From NCBI RefSeq assembly GCF_018128905.1, contig NZ_CP063808.1, positions 7,192,001 through 7,256,000 of the forward strand: a stretch of DNA of 64,000 bases. Reading direction: 5' to 3'. A program made the position numbers and the translations under genes. This document shows positions 42,321 through 50,655 of the stretch, one piece after another (within the stretch, counting starts at the first letter, position 1; every line of letters starts with the position of its first letter). This stretch comes from Streptomyces sp. A2-16. Its GTDB lineage: Bacteria; Actinomycetota; Actinomycetes; Streptomycetales; Streptomycetaceae. Below the pieces are notes generated by a model. It worked only from the letters and a program-made list of their open reading frames with translations, was not told where the DNA came from and did not search any database.

Positions 42321-43417
42321 TAGAGCCGTACTTCGCTCGCCCCTGCCTGCCGCGCGCGGGCCACGTCCGCGGCGAGGGTGCCGGGGCTGCCGTCCATCTG
42401 CGAGACGACGGGGAAGTTGGCGGCCACGACCGCGTCCTCGCGGGCCCGGGCGAAGGGCGTGAGCAGCTCCGGCCCGCCCGCGCAGGGCACGACGACGCCG
42501 TCCGCGACGGACAGGATGTGCTCGGGGTCGACACCCGGGTTGGCACCGACGTGGTACGTCACGGGGTCGGCGTGCAGCAGGATCTGGAAGCCCTCGGGCG
42601 CGGCCGCGCGGACCGCGCGGACGGCCGTCTCCTGGAGCGTGCGGGCGGTCTCGTCGCGCCACGCGCGCGTGGCCGCGGCCGTGTCGGCGCCGAGCAGCTT
42701 CTCGACCCCGGCCCAGTCCCCGTCGTCCGGCGCGCCCCGCCACAGCGGCTCCAGGGCCGCCCGTACCGCGGCGGCGAGCGCGTCGGCGTCCAGCCCCTGC
42801 TCGCCGTACCCCTCGCGGCAGGTCCCGCAGAAGCAGAGCGCCATGAGGTACATCCCGGCGTCGCCGAGGGGCACCCCGCCGGTCTTGTCGTGGGCGTGCA
42901 GGTGCTGGAGGCCGTACCAGCCGAGGGACTCCAGTTCGGTGCCGGCCGCGCCCGGGCGCAGCGCCGCCTCGACGGCGAGGTCGACGAGGTACGCGCGCGT
43001 GCCGGGCTGTGCGATGCAGGGGGCCCACGGGTAGCGGTCGCCGTAGGCGTTGACGACGGAGGTGTCCGGATGCTCGGCGCCCAGGCGGGAGTTGTGGGCG
43101 AGGACGACCCAGGTGTGCACGTCGAGGCCCGCCGCGGAGAGCTGCGCGGCCGCCTCCCCGAAGGCGTCGCCGGGCGCCCAGTCGCCGGCCGCGTAGGGGC
43201 GCAGCGCGCGCCCTTCCCAGCGAGCGTCCGTCGGATACAGCACGGCCGCGTGCTCGGCGGTGACGATGCGGTGGCGCGGATGGCGGGGGGTCAGGGCGCG
43301 CGTGGAGTGGTAGGCGGAGGCGAGGGTCGCCTGCCGCACGCCGAGTCCCGCGATGCGGGCCGCGGCCTCCGGGTCTCCGTTGACGTCCCAGGGGTAGACG
43401 AACGTCGCCGCCTTCAC
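42257..43417 (-). CDS. Uncharacterised protein coupled to KdgD, probably a TIM-barrel enzyme
   Basis: I do not recognise a named family. The 386-residue protein has no signal peptide and starts VKAATFVYPWDVNGDPEA. Alternating hydrophobic strands and amphipathic helices (RQATLASAYHST, LDVHTWVVLAHN, GFQILLHAD, GVVVPCAGGPELL) suggest a TIM barrel, as in glycoside hydrolase-like proteins. A cysteine pair occurs in LCFCGTCREGYG. Its GTG start overlaps the kdgD stop (GTGA), so it is made with KdgD and probably acts on uronates or an unsaturated galacturonate product, which is inference. Confidence 0.7.
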   Translation of the reverse strand: MKAATFVYPWDVNGDPEAAARIAGLGVRQATLASAYHSTRALTPRHPRHRIVTAEHAAVLYPTDARWEGRALRPYAAGDWAPGDAFGEAAAQLSAAGLDVHTWVVLAHNSRLGAEHPDTSVVNAYGDRYPWAPCIAQPGTRAYLVDLAVEAALRPGAAGTELESLGWYGLQHLHAHDKTGGVPLGDAGMYLMALCFCGTCREGYGEQGLDADALAAAVRAALEPLWRGAPDDGDWAGVEKLLGADTAAATRAWRDETARTLQETAVRAVRAAAPEGFQILLHADPVTYHVGANPGVDPEHILSVADGVVVPCAGGPELLTPFARAREDAVVAANFPVVSQMDGSPGTLAADVARARQAGASEVRLYHAGLASDGDLDAVREVLAGL

Positions 43418-44358
43418 TGTGCCTCCCCCAGGAGCGCGTAGCCGCGCTCGATGATCTCCGCGAGCTGTTTCACATGATCCTCGCCCGGCTCGTGCAGCGG
43501 CGGGCGCACCTCGCCCACGTCGAGGCCCCGCATCCGGACCCCTGCCTTCACCAGGGAGACCGCGTACCCGCGGCCACGCGCGCGCAGTTCGACGAAGGGA
43601 CGGTAGAAGCCGTCGAGCAGACGGTCGGCCGTGGCCCGGTCGCCGTCGGTGAGCGCGCGGTGAAAGGCGAGGGCGATCTCGGGGGCGAAGCAGAAGACGG
43701 CCGAGGAGTACAGGGGCACACCGATGGCGCGGTAGGCCAGCTGGGTCTGCTCGGCGGTCGGCAGTCCGTTGAAGTAGAGGAAGTCGCCGGGCGCCTCGGT
43801 GCGCACCGCGCTGACGATCCGCTGCATCAGGTCGAGGTCGCCGAGGCCGTCCTTGAGGCCGATGATCCCCTCGGTGCGGGCCAGTTCGACGACGGTCTCG
43901 GGGGTGAAGACGGCGTTGTCGCGCTGGTAGACGATCACCGGGAGCGCGGTCGCCGCGGCCACCTCCTGGTAGTGCCGCAGCAGCCCCTCCTGCCCGGCGA
44001 CGACGAGGTACGGCGGCATGGCGAGCAGTCCGTCGGCCCCGGCGGCCTCGGCCAGTCGCGCGTACCGTGCGGCGAGCGCGGTGCCGTATCCGGCGCCGGC
44101 CACCACCGGCACCCGCCCCGCCGTCTCCTCGACGGCCGCCCGGACGCAGGCCTCGAACTCCTCGGGCGTGAGCGCGTGGAACTCCCCGGTGCCGCAGCAG
44201 GCGAACACGGCCGCGGCGCCCGAGTCGACGCCTTGGCGTATGTGGGCGCGATACACATCGAGGTCGACGGATCCGTCCGGGCCGTAGGCGGTGACGGGGA
44301 AGAACAGCGGCCCGCTGGGGATGCCGAGTCGATGGGCGAGGGCGGCGGACGACGTCAC
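43414..44358 (-). CDS. kdgD: 5-dehydro-4-deoxyglucarate dehydratase
   Basis: A 314-residue DapA-superfamily TIM barrel that dehydrates and decarboxylates 5-keto-4-deoxyglucarate to 2-oxoglutarate semialdehyde. GPLFFPVTAYGPDGSVD, FACCGTGEFHALTPEEF, the VYQRDNAVFTP segment and the Schiff-base Lys in GLKDGLGDLDLMQRI match the KDGDH subgroup. The product is the substrate of the dehydrogenase at 8402-9931. It is divergent from uronate dehydrogenase, the first enzyme of the same pathway. Confidence 0.9.
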   Translation of the reverse strand: MTSSAALAHRLGIPSGPLFFPVTAYGPDGSVDLDVYRAHIRQGVDSGAAAVFACCGTGEFHALTPEEFEACVRAAVEETAGRVPVVAGAGYGTALAARYARLAEAAGADGLLAMPPYLVVAGQEGLLRHYQEVAAATALPVIVYQRDNAVFTPETVVELARTEGIIGLKDGLGDLDLMQRIVSAVRTEAPGDFLYFNGLPTAEQTQLAYRAIGVPLYSSAVFCFAPEIALAFHRALTDGDRATADRLLDGFYRPFVELRARGRGYAVSLVKAGVRMRGLDVGEVRPPLHEPGEDHVKQLAEIIERGYALLGEAQ

Positions 44359-44512
44359 AGGCTCTCCCTAGAAATGGCATGCAGAATACTGATCAGAGTT
44401 TACATTTATGAACACACACCACGCTACCCTTGACGAGCTCAAGACACGATCCCTAGCTTGTCCACGAATGTGAATACCGTGCACGCATAAGGCCACTCGA
44501 GGAGACCTGAGG
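44359..44512. promoter_or_regulatory. Divergent kdgD/udh promoter region
   Basis: An AT-richer 154-bp spacer. For the rightward gene, TTGACG (44430-44435) and TAGCTT (44454-44459) are spaced 18 bp apart and could be -35 and -10. AGGAG lies before the udh ATG. For kdgD, GGGAGAGC is the ribosome-binding site. No clear shared operator is seen; GAATGTGAAT (near 44466) resembles a half-site only. Confidence 0.45.
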
Positions 44513-45322
44513 ATGCCCGCTCCCCGCACCGTCCTGCTCACCGGCGCCGCCGGCGGCCTAGGCACCCTGATGCGGGACCTCCTGCCCGCGTACGGCTACG
44601 AGCTGCGCCTGCTCGACCTGCGCCCCGTCGAGGGCGAGCCGGACGCGGTCGTCGCGGACCTCGCCGACAAGGACGCGGTGCGCGAGGCCGTGCGCGGCGT
44701 CGACGCGATCATCCACCTCGCGGGCATCTCCCTGGAAGCCCCCTTCGAGAAGATCCTCAAGGCGAACATCGAGGGCACCTACAACCTGTACGAGGCCGCG
44801 CACGCGGAGGGCGTCTCCCGGATCGTGTTCGCCTCCTCCAACCACGCGGTCGGCTACACCCCGCGCCCCCAGGGCCAGGACCCGCTGATCCCGATCGACA
44901 CACCGCGCCGCCCGGACACCTTCTACGGTCTGTCCAAGGCCTTCGGCGAGGACCTCGCGCAGTTCTACTGGGACAAGCACGGCCTGGAGACCGTCTCCGT
45001 CCGCATCGGCTCCTGCTTCCCCGAGCCGACCAGCGTGCGCATGCTCTCGCTGTGGATGAGCCCGGCCGACGGCGCCCGCCTCTTCCACGCGGCCCTGACC
45101 GCACAGGAGGTCGGCCACACCGTGGTCTACGGCTCCTCCGCCAACACCCGCCTGTGGTGGGACCTCACCACCGCGCGGGCGCTCGGCTACGACCCGCAGG
45201 ACGACTCCGAGCCCTACGCCGAGAAGCTCATCGCCGAACAGGGCGAGCTCCAGGACGGCAACGAGGGCCACGCCTACCTGGGCGGCCAGTTCGTGACGGA
45301 CCCGCCGATCTGGCCGTACTGA
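44513..45322 (+). CDS. udh: Uronate dehydrogenase
   Basis: A 269-residue short-chain/extended SDR that oxidises D-galacturonate or D-glucuronate to the aldaro-lactone with NAD. The cofactor loop is LLTGAAGGLGTLMRD, the catalytic Tyr-x3-Lys is FYGLSKAFGED, and FASSNHAVGY plus RIGSCFPEPTSVRMLS are typical for uronate dehydrogenases. It is the entry step of the oxidative uronate pathway and fits the pectinases upstream. A strong stem-loop follows its stop. Confidence 0.92.
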   Translation: MPAPRTVLLTGAAGGLGTLMRDLLPAYGYELRLLDLRPVEGEPDAVVADLADKDAVREAVRGVDAIIHLAGISLEAPFEKILKANIEGTYNLYEAAHAEGVSRIVFASSNHAVGYTPRPQGQDPLIPIDTPRRPDTFYGLSKAFGEDLAQFYWDKHGLETVSVRIGSCFPEPTSVRMLSLWMSPADGARLFHAALTAQEVGHTVVYGSSANTRLWWDLTTARALGYDPQDDSEPYAEKLIAEQGELQDGNEGHAYLGGQFVTDPPIWPY

Positions 45323-45395
45323 GACACCGGCAGAGCGCGGGCGGGCACCGAACGGGCCCGCCCGCAGGCGTGTTCGGGCATGGTGGCGGGTCATT

Positions 45396-45420
45396 GGTTG
45401 TGGCGCGACAGCGCACAACC
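45396..45420 (+). terminator. Stem-loop after udh
   Basis: GGTTGT(G)GCGC pairs with GCGCACAACC around a GACA loop, with one bulged G (45396-45420). It is 74 bp after the udh stop and directly precedes dispersed repeat copy C. Confidence 0.55.
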
Positions 45421-45421
45421 A

Positions 45422-45441
45422 GGGGCGCGGGGAACTGCGCG
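45422..45441 (+). repeat. Dispersed GC-rich repeat, copy C
   Basis: Exact GGGGCGCGGGGAACTGCGCG, followed by ACCAGCCACAAC. It lies after the udh terminator stem. Confidence 0.8.
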
Positions 45442-45627
45442 ACCAGCCACAACAAACCCGCACCCGCCACACGGCCGCACAACCCGAGCTCTTGGGCCCG
45501 CCCCGCCCGAACGGGCACACACGGACAGGATCCTTCCCGCAACAGACCTGGTCACCGCCGCCCACCCGCTGTACAACTTCCTGCAGACGGCCCGAACGGG
45601 CAGCACGACCGGAAGGCGGGTGACCGA

Positions 45628-46395
45628 ATGACCAGTACCGCGGAAGAACGCCAGCGGGAAATCGTACGGACCGCCCGCACCACCGGCGCCGTCGACGTCA
45701 ACACCCTCGCCGCCCAGCTCGGCGTGGCGAAGGAAACCGTGCGCCGAGACCTCCGCGCACTGGAGGACCACGGCCTGGTCCGCCGTACGCACGGCGGCGC
45801 CTACCCCGTGGAGAGCGCCGGATTCGAGACGACCCTCGCCTTCCGCGCCACCAGCCACGTGCCCGAGAAGCGCAGGGTCGCGGCCGCCGCGGCCGAGCTC
45901 CTCGGGGACGCCGAGACGGTCTTCGTCGACGAGGGCTTCACCCCGCAGCTCATCGCCGAGGCCCTGCCCCGGGACCGGCCGCTCACCGTGGTCACCGCGT
46001 CCCTGCCGGTCGCCGGCGCCCTCGCCGAGGCCGAGAACACCTCCGTCCTGCTCCTCGGCGGACGGGTCCGCCCCGGCACCCTGGCGACCGTCGACCACTG
46101 GACGACCAAAATGCTGGCCGGCTTCGTGCTCGACCTCGCCTACATCGGCGCCAACGGCATCTCCCGCCAACACGGCCTCACCACCCCCGACCCCGCGGTC
46201 AGCGAGGTCAAGGCGCAGGCGATCCGGGCCGCCCGCCGCACGGTCTTCGCCGGTGTGCACACCAAGTTCGGAGCGGTCAGCTTCTGCCGGTTCGCGGACA
46301 TCAACGCGCTGGAGGCGATCGTGACGAGCACGCTGCTGCCTTCGGCGGAGGCCCATCGGTACTCCCTGCTCGGACCGCAGGTCATCCGGGTCTGA
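45628..46395 (+). CDS. DeoR-family transcriptional regulator of the polyol operon
   Basis: A 255-residue repressor. Residues about 5-60 are the DeoR helix-turn-helix (VDVNTLAAQLGVAKETVRRD, then LRALEDHGLVRRTHGGA); residues about 75-235 are the DeoR sensor domain (VFVDEGFTPQLIAEAL, DLAYIGANGISRQHGLTTPD). Ligands in this family are phosphorylated sugars. It stands first before the importer genes, 76 bp away, and should control them. ATG at 45628. Confidence 0.92.
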   Translation: MTSTAEERQREIVRTARTTGAVDVNTLAAQLGVAKETVRRDLRALEDHGLVRRTHGGAYPVESAGFETTLAFRATSHVPEKRRVAAAAAELLGDAETVFVDEGFTPQLIAEALPRDRPLTVVTASLPVAGALAEAENTSVLLLGGRVRPGTLATVDHWTTKMLAGFVLDLAYIGANGISRQHGLTTPDPAVSEVKAQAIRAARRTVFAGVHTKFGAVSFCRFADINALEAIVTSTLLPSAEAHRYSLLGPQVIRV

Positions 46396-46471
46396 CAACC
46401 GAACGCACCCCCCTGGGGCACGCCCATGCCCGGACGCACCCCTTATCTCCCCATATGTTCAGGAGCGATCC

Positions 46472-47845
46472 ATGCGAACCCAGAGCCGACGACGGCCACC
46501 GCGAGCCACGCTCGCCATGGCCGCCGCAGGGACGCTGCTCGCCCCGTTGCTCTCCGGCTGCTGGGTCGGAGCGGGCGGGGCGGGATCGGGCGGCGACGCC
46601 ATCAACGTCCTGATGGTCAACAACCCCCAGATGACCGAGCTGCAGAAGCTGACCAAGGCCCACTTCACCAAGGAGACCGGGATCAAGGTCAACTTCACCG
46701 TGCTGCCCGAGAACGACGTCCGCGACAAGATCAGCCAGGACTTCGCGAACCAGGCCGGACAGTACGACGTGGCCACCCTGTCCAACTACGAGATCCCCAT
46801 CTACGCCCGCAACGGCTGGCTGCACGAGATGGACTCGTACGTGGCCAAGGACCCGGCCTACGACGAGCAGGACGTCCTGGCCCCCATGCGCCAGTCGCTC
46901 ACCGGCGACGACGGCAAGCTCTACGGCCAGCCCTTCTACGGCGAGTCGTCCTTCCTGATGTACCGCAAGGACGTCTTCGAGCAGAAGGGCCTGACGATGC
47001 CGGCCCGGCCCACCTGGCAGCAGGTGGCCGACCTGGCCGCGAAGGCGGACGGGGCCCAGTCCGGCATGAAGGGCATCTGTCTGCGCGGCCTGCCCGGCTG
47101 GGGCGAGGTCATGGCCCCGCTCACCACGGTCGTGAACACCTTCGGCGGCACCTGGTTCGACAAGAGCTGGAAGGCCCGGCTCGACTCCCCCGCCTTCGAG
47201 AAGGCGACGAAGTTCTACGTCGACCTCGTGCGCGAGCACGGCGAGTCCGGCGCCGCCCAGTCGGGCTTCGCCGAGTGCCTCAACAACATGACCCAGGGCA
47301 AGGTCGCCATGTGGTACGACGCCACCTCCGCGGCCGGTTCCCTGGAGGCGAAGGGCTCCCCGGTCAAGGGCAAGGTGGGCTACGCGCCCGCCCCCGTCGA
47401 GGAGACGAAGTCCTCCGGCTGGCTCTACACCTGGGCCTGGGGCATCCAGGACGCCTCCCGCAACCCCGACAAGGCCTGGAAGTTCGTCTCCTGGGCCTCC
47501 GGCAAGCAGTACGAGCAACTGGTCGGCGACCGGATCGGCTGGTCCAACGTCCCGGCCGGCAAGCGCGCCTCGACGTACACCAACCCCGCCTACGTCAAGG
47601 AGGCCGCCGCCTTCCAGGAGATGACCAAGCAGGCCATCGAGCAGGCCCGGCCGAACGACCCGGGCGTGCAGCCGCGCCCGGCGCCCGGCATCCAGTTCGT
47701 CGGCATCCCCGAGTTCACCGATCTCGGCACCAGGGTCTCCCAGGAGATCAGCGCGGCCATCGCCGGACGCCAGTCCGTCGAGTCGGCCCTGAGGAAGTCC
47801 CAGCAGCTCGCCGAGAAGGTCTCCGAGGAGTACGAGGGACGATGA
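46472..47845 (+). CDS. ABC polyol/sugar transporter solute-binding lipoprotein
   Basis: A 457-residue SBP_bac_1 lipoprotein; the lipobox LLSGC puts Cys near residue 30. Mature features: NVLMVNNPQMTELQKLT, LPENDVRDKISQDFANQAGQYD, YGQPFYGESSFLMYRKD and WAWGIQDASRNPDKAW. The pattern is that of sorbitol/mannitol binders (SmoE/MtlE type). Its stop overlaps the start of permease 1 (ATGA). Confidence 0.9.
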   Translation: MRTQSRRRPPRATLAMAAAGTLLAPLLSGCWVGAGGAGSGGDAINVLMVNNPQMTELQKLTKAHFTKETGIKVNFTVLPENDVRDKISQDFANQAGQYDVATLSNYEIPIYARNGWLHEMDSYVAKDPAYDEQDVLAPMRQSLTGDDGKLYGQPFYGESSFLMYRKDVFEQKGLTMPARPTWQQVADLAAKADGAQSGMKGICLRGLPGWGEVMAPLTTVVNTFGGTWFDKSWKARLDSPAFEKATKFYVDLVREHGESGAAQSGFAECLNNMTQGKVAMWYDATSAAGSLEAKGSPVKGKVGYAPAPVEETKSSGWLYTWAWGIQDASRNPDKAWKFVSWASGKQYEQLVGDRIGWSNVPAGKRASTYTNPAYVKEAAAFQEMTKQAIEQARPNDPGVQPRPAPGIQFVGIPEFTDLGTRVSQEISAAIAGRQSVESALRKSQQLAEKVSEEYEGR

Positions 47846-48780
47846 CCGCGACCACCACGGCCCCACTGGCCGCTCCGACCGTACGCACCGCGCCGCAGCC
47901 CTCGAACCGACTGCGCGCCTGGGCCACCCGCGCCCCGCTGCTCCCCGCCCTGGTCTTCATGATCGTGGTCACCCAGCTCCCGTTCGTGGCCACGGTGGTG
48001 ATCTCGTTCTTCGACTGGAACTCCCTCTATCCCAAGGCCCGTCACTTCACCGGCGTCGACAACTACCAGGAGGTCCTCACCGACGCGGACCTGCGCCACT
48101 CGGTGTGGACGACGATCCTGCTGACGGTGACGGTGGTCCTGGTCAGCCTGGTCCTCGGACTGCTCCTGGCCCTGCTCCTCGACCGCCGCTTCAAGGGCCG
48201 CGGAGTGGTCCGCACCCTGCTGATCGCCCCCTTCCTGGTGGTCCCGGTGGCGGCGGCCCTCCTCTGGAAACACGTGCTCTACAACCCCGAATACGGCCTG
48301 CTCAATGGGTTGTTGCACTATGTGGGCGGCCCACAGCCCGACTGGATCTCAAACACCCCGCTGCTCGCGGTCGAGGCCTCGCTGGTCTGGCAGTGGACCC
48401 CGTTCATGATGCTCATCCTGCTGGCCGGCCTGCAGAGCCGCGACCAGCAGCAGATGGAGGCCGCGCGGGTGGACGGCGCGAGCGACTGGCAGATCTTCCG
48501 CTATCTCACGCTCCCGCATCTGCGCCGCTACCTGGAGCTGGGCGCTCTGCTCGGCTCGATCTACATCGTCCAGAACTTCGACGCGGTCTTCACCATCACC
48601 TCGGGGGGCCTCGGCACCGCGAACCTCCCGTACACCGTCTACCAGAGCTTCTACCAGGCCCACGAGAACGGCCTCGCGTCGGCCGCAGGCGTCCTGGTCG
48701 TCATCGGCTCGATCATCATCGCGACCTTCGCCCTGCGCGTGGTGTCGTCCCTGTTCCGCGAGGAGGCGAGCCGGGCATGA
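47842..48780 (+). CDS. ABC polyol/sugar transporter permease 1
   Basis: A 312-residue MalF-type permease with six membrane helices; the EAA loop is MEAARVDGASDWQIFRYLTLPHLR. Features such as FFDWNSLYPKARHFTGVDNY and GLGTANLPYTVYQSFYQ resemble polyol importer subunits. Coupled by ATGA overlaps to the binding protein and to permease 2. Confidence 0.93.
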   Translation: MTATTTAPLAAPTVRTAPQPSNRLRAWATRAPLLPALVFMIVVTQLPFVATVVISFFDWNSLYPKARHFTGVDNYQEVLTDADLRHSVWTTILLTVTVVLVSLVLGLLLALLLDRRFKGRGVVRTLLIAPFLVVPVAAALLWKHVLYNPEYGLLNGLLHYVGGPQPDWISNTPLLAVEASLVWQWTPFMMLILLAGLQSRDQQQMEAARVDGASDWQIFRYLTLPHLRRYLELGALLGSIYIVQNFDAVFTITSGGLGTANLPYTVYQSFYQAHENGLASAAGVLVVIGSIIIATFALRVVSSLFREEASRA

Positions 48781-49619
48781 GCAGCAACACCATCGCCGTG
48801 AAACGCAAGGGAGCCGGCCTGGGCCTGGTGGCCTGGCTGCTGGGGATCGTGTTCTTCCTCCCCATCGCGTGGATGGCCCTGACGTCCTTCCACTCGGAGA
48901 CGGACGCGGCCACCAACCCGCCCTCCTTCGGCACCGCCCTCACCCTGGACGGCTACCGCGAGTTCTTCGGCACGGGCGGCGGCGCGAGCCCCTGGCCCGC
49001 CCTGATCAACTCGACGGTCGCCTCCCTGGCCTCGACCCTGTTCGTCCTGCTCCTGGCGCTCCCCGCCGCCTACGCGCTCTCCATCCGCCGGGTCAGGAAG
49101 TGGACGGACGTCCTGTTCTTCTTCCTGTCGACGAAGATGCTCCCGGTGGTGGCGGGCCTGCTCCCCATCTACCTGTTCGCGAAGAACACGGACATGCTCG
49201 ACAACATCTGGCTGCTGGTCATCCTCTACACGTCGATGAACCTGCCGATCGCCGTCTGGATGATGCAGTCCTTCCTCGCCGAGGTCCCGGTGGCGGTGAT
49301 CGAGGCCGCGCGCGTGGACGGCGCCCGGCTCCCGACGATCCTCGCGCGCGTGGTGGCCCCGATCGCCCTGCCGGGCATCGCGGCAACCGCCCTGATCTGC
49401 TTCATCTTCAGCTGGAACGAGCTGCTGTTCGCCCGTGTCCTGACGGGTGTGGTGGCCGAGACCGCCCCCGTCTTCCTGACCGGCTTCATCACCAGCCAGG
49501 GCCTGTTCCTGGCCAAGGTGTGCGCCGCGTCGCTCGTCATCTCCCTGCCGGTGCTCGCCGCGGGGTTCGCCGCCCAGGACAAACTGGTCCAGGGCCTGTC
49601 GCTGGGAGCCGTGAAATGA
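48777..49619 (+). CDS. ABC polyol/sugar transporter permease 2
   Basis: A 280-residue MalG-type permease with six membrane helices. The EAA loop is IEAARVDGARLPTILARVVAP. KMLPVVAGLLPIYLF and ETAPVFLTGFITSQGLFLAK are usual for mannitol/sorbitol permeases. No ATPase gene follows, so MsiK or another shared ATPase is inferred. ATGA overlap with the dehydrogenase gene. Confidence 0.93.
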   Translation: MSSNTIAVKRKGAGLGLVAWLLGIVFFLPIAWMALTSFHSETDAATNPPSFGTALTLDGYREFFGTGGGASPWPALINSTVASLASTLFVLLLALPAAYALSIRRVRKWTDVLFFFLSTKMLPVVAGLLPIYLFAKNTDMLDNIWLLVILYTSMNLPIAVWMMQSFLAEVPVAVIEAARVDGARLPTILARVVAPIALPGIAATALICFIFSWNELLFARVLTGVVAETAPVFLTGFITSQGLFLAKVCAASLVISLPVLAAGFAAQDKLVQGLSLGAVK

Positions 49620-50605
49620 AGGCCGCCGTCATCGAGTCCGTGGGCCGTGCCGTCGTCGCCGAGGTCCCGGACCCGACGCCGGGCCCGCGGGAGGTCGTCG
49701 TCGAGGTCGCCGCGTGCGGCCTGTGCGGCACCGACCTGCACATCCTCCAGGGCGAGTTCGCCCCCAAGCTGCCGATCGTGCCGGGCCACGAGTTCGCGGG
49801 AGCGGTGGTCGGGGTCGGCACCCAGGTCACCGAACTCGCGATCGGCGACCGGGTGGCCGTGGACCCGTCCCTGTACTGCCACGAGTGCCGGTACTGCCGT
49901 ACGGGCCACAACAACCTCTGCGAACGCTGGGCCGCGATCGGCGTGACGACGGCGGGCGGCGCGGCGCAGTTCGCCCTCGCGCCGGTCGCCAACTGCGTAC
50001 GGCTGCCCGAGCACGTCCGCACCCAGGACGCGGCCCTCGTCGAGCCCCTGTCCTGCGCGGTCCGGGGGTACGACGTCCTCCGGTCCCGCCTCGGCGCCCA
50101 TGTCCTGATCTACGGCTCGGGAACGATGGGCCTGATGATGCTGGAACTGGCGAAGCGGACCGGCGCGGCGAGCGTGGACATGGTCGACGTGAACCCCACC
50201 CGGCTGGAGACGGCCCGCCGCCTCGGCGTCACGGCGTCCGCCGCGAACCCGGACGAGCTGGACCGCCCGCAGGGCTGGGACCTGGTCATCGACGCGACGG
50301 GCAACGCGGCGGCGATCCAGGACGGCCTGGACCGGGTGGCCAAGGCGGGCACCTTCCTCCAGTTCGGGGTGGCCGACTACGCCACGCGGGTGACGATCGA
50401 CCCCTACCGCGTCTACAACCAGGAGATCACCATCACCGGCTCCATGGCGGTCCTGCACAGCTTCGAACGGGCGGCGGAGCTGTTCGCGAACGGGGTGCTG
50501 GACCCGGAGATCTTCATCAGCGACCGGCTGCCCCTGGACCGCTACCCCGAGGCGCTGGAGCAGTTCGCGGCGGGGGTGGGCCGGAAGATCGTGGTGGTGC
50601 CGTGA
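49616..50605 (+). CDS. Zinc-dependent polyol dehydrogenase (MDR family)
   Basis: A 329-residue medium-chain alcohol dehydrogenase. Catalytic zinc ligands are in CGLCGTD (Cys) and GHEF (His/Glu); the structural zinc site is CHECRYCRTGHNNLC. The nucleotide loop is YGSGTMGLMMLEL. Similar enzymes oxidise sorbitol, arabitol or threitol to the ketose. Being the last gene of the importer operon, it gives the first catabolic step. No kinase gene follows. Confidence 0.92.
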   Translation: MKAAVIESVGRAVVAEVPDPTPGPREVVVEVAACGLCGTDLHILQGEFAPKLPIVPGHEFAGAVVGVGTQVTELAIGDRVAVDPSLYCHECRYCRTGHNNLCERWAAIGVTTAGGAAQFALAPVANCVRLPEHVRTQDAALVEPLSCAVRGYDVLRSRLGAHVLIYGSGTMGLMMLELAKRTGAASVDMVDVNPTRLETARRLGVTASAANPDELDRPQGWDLVIDATGNAAAIQDGLDRVAKAGTFLQFGVADYATRVTIDPYRVYNQEITITGSMAVLHSFERAAELFANGVLDPEIFISDRLPLDRYPEALEQFAAGVGRKIVVVP

Positions 50606-50655
50606 CCGCGCGAAGATTAAGGGAACGGTAAAGCGGCGTCGCTCGTTCACCGGGC

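Larger units (their letters stand above)
45323..45627. other. Gene-free spacer between udh and the DeoR-type gene
   Basis: 305 bases without a credible gene. It holds the udh stem-loop (45396-45420), dispersed repeat copy C (45422-45441) with its usual GACCAGCCACAACAAACCCGC tail in two stretches, and the likely promoter of the polyol operon in the last 100 bases. No clear -10/-35 pair stands out. Confidence 0.55.
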
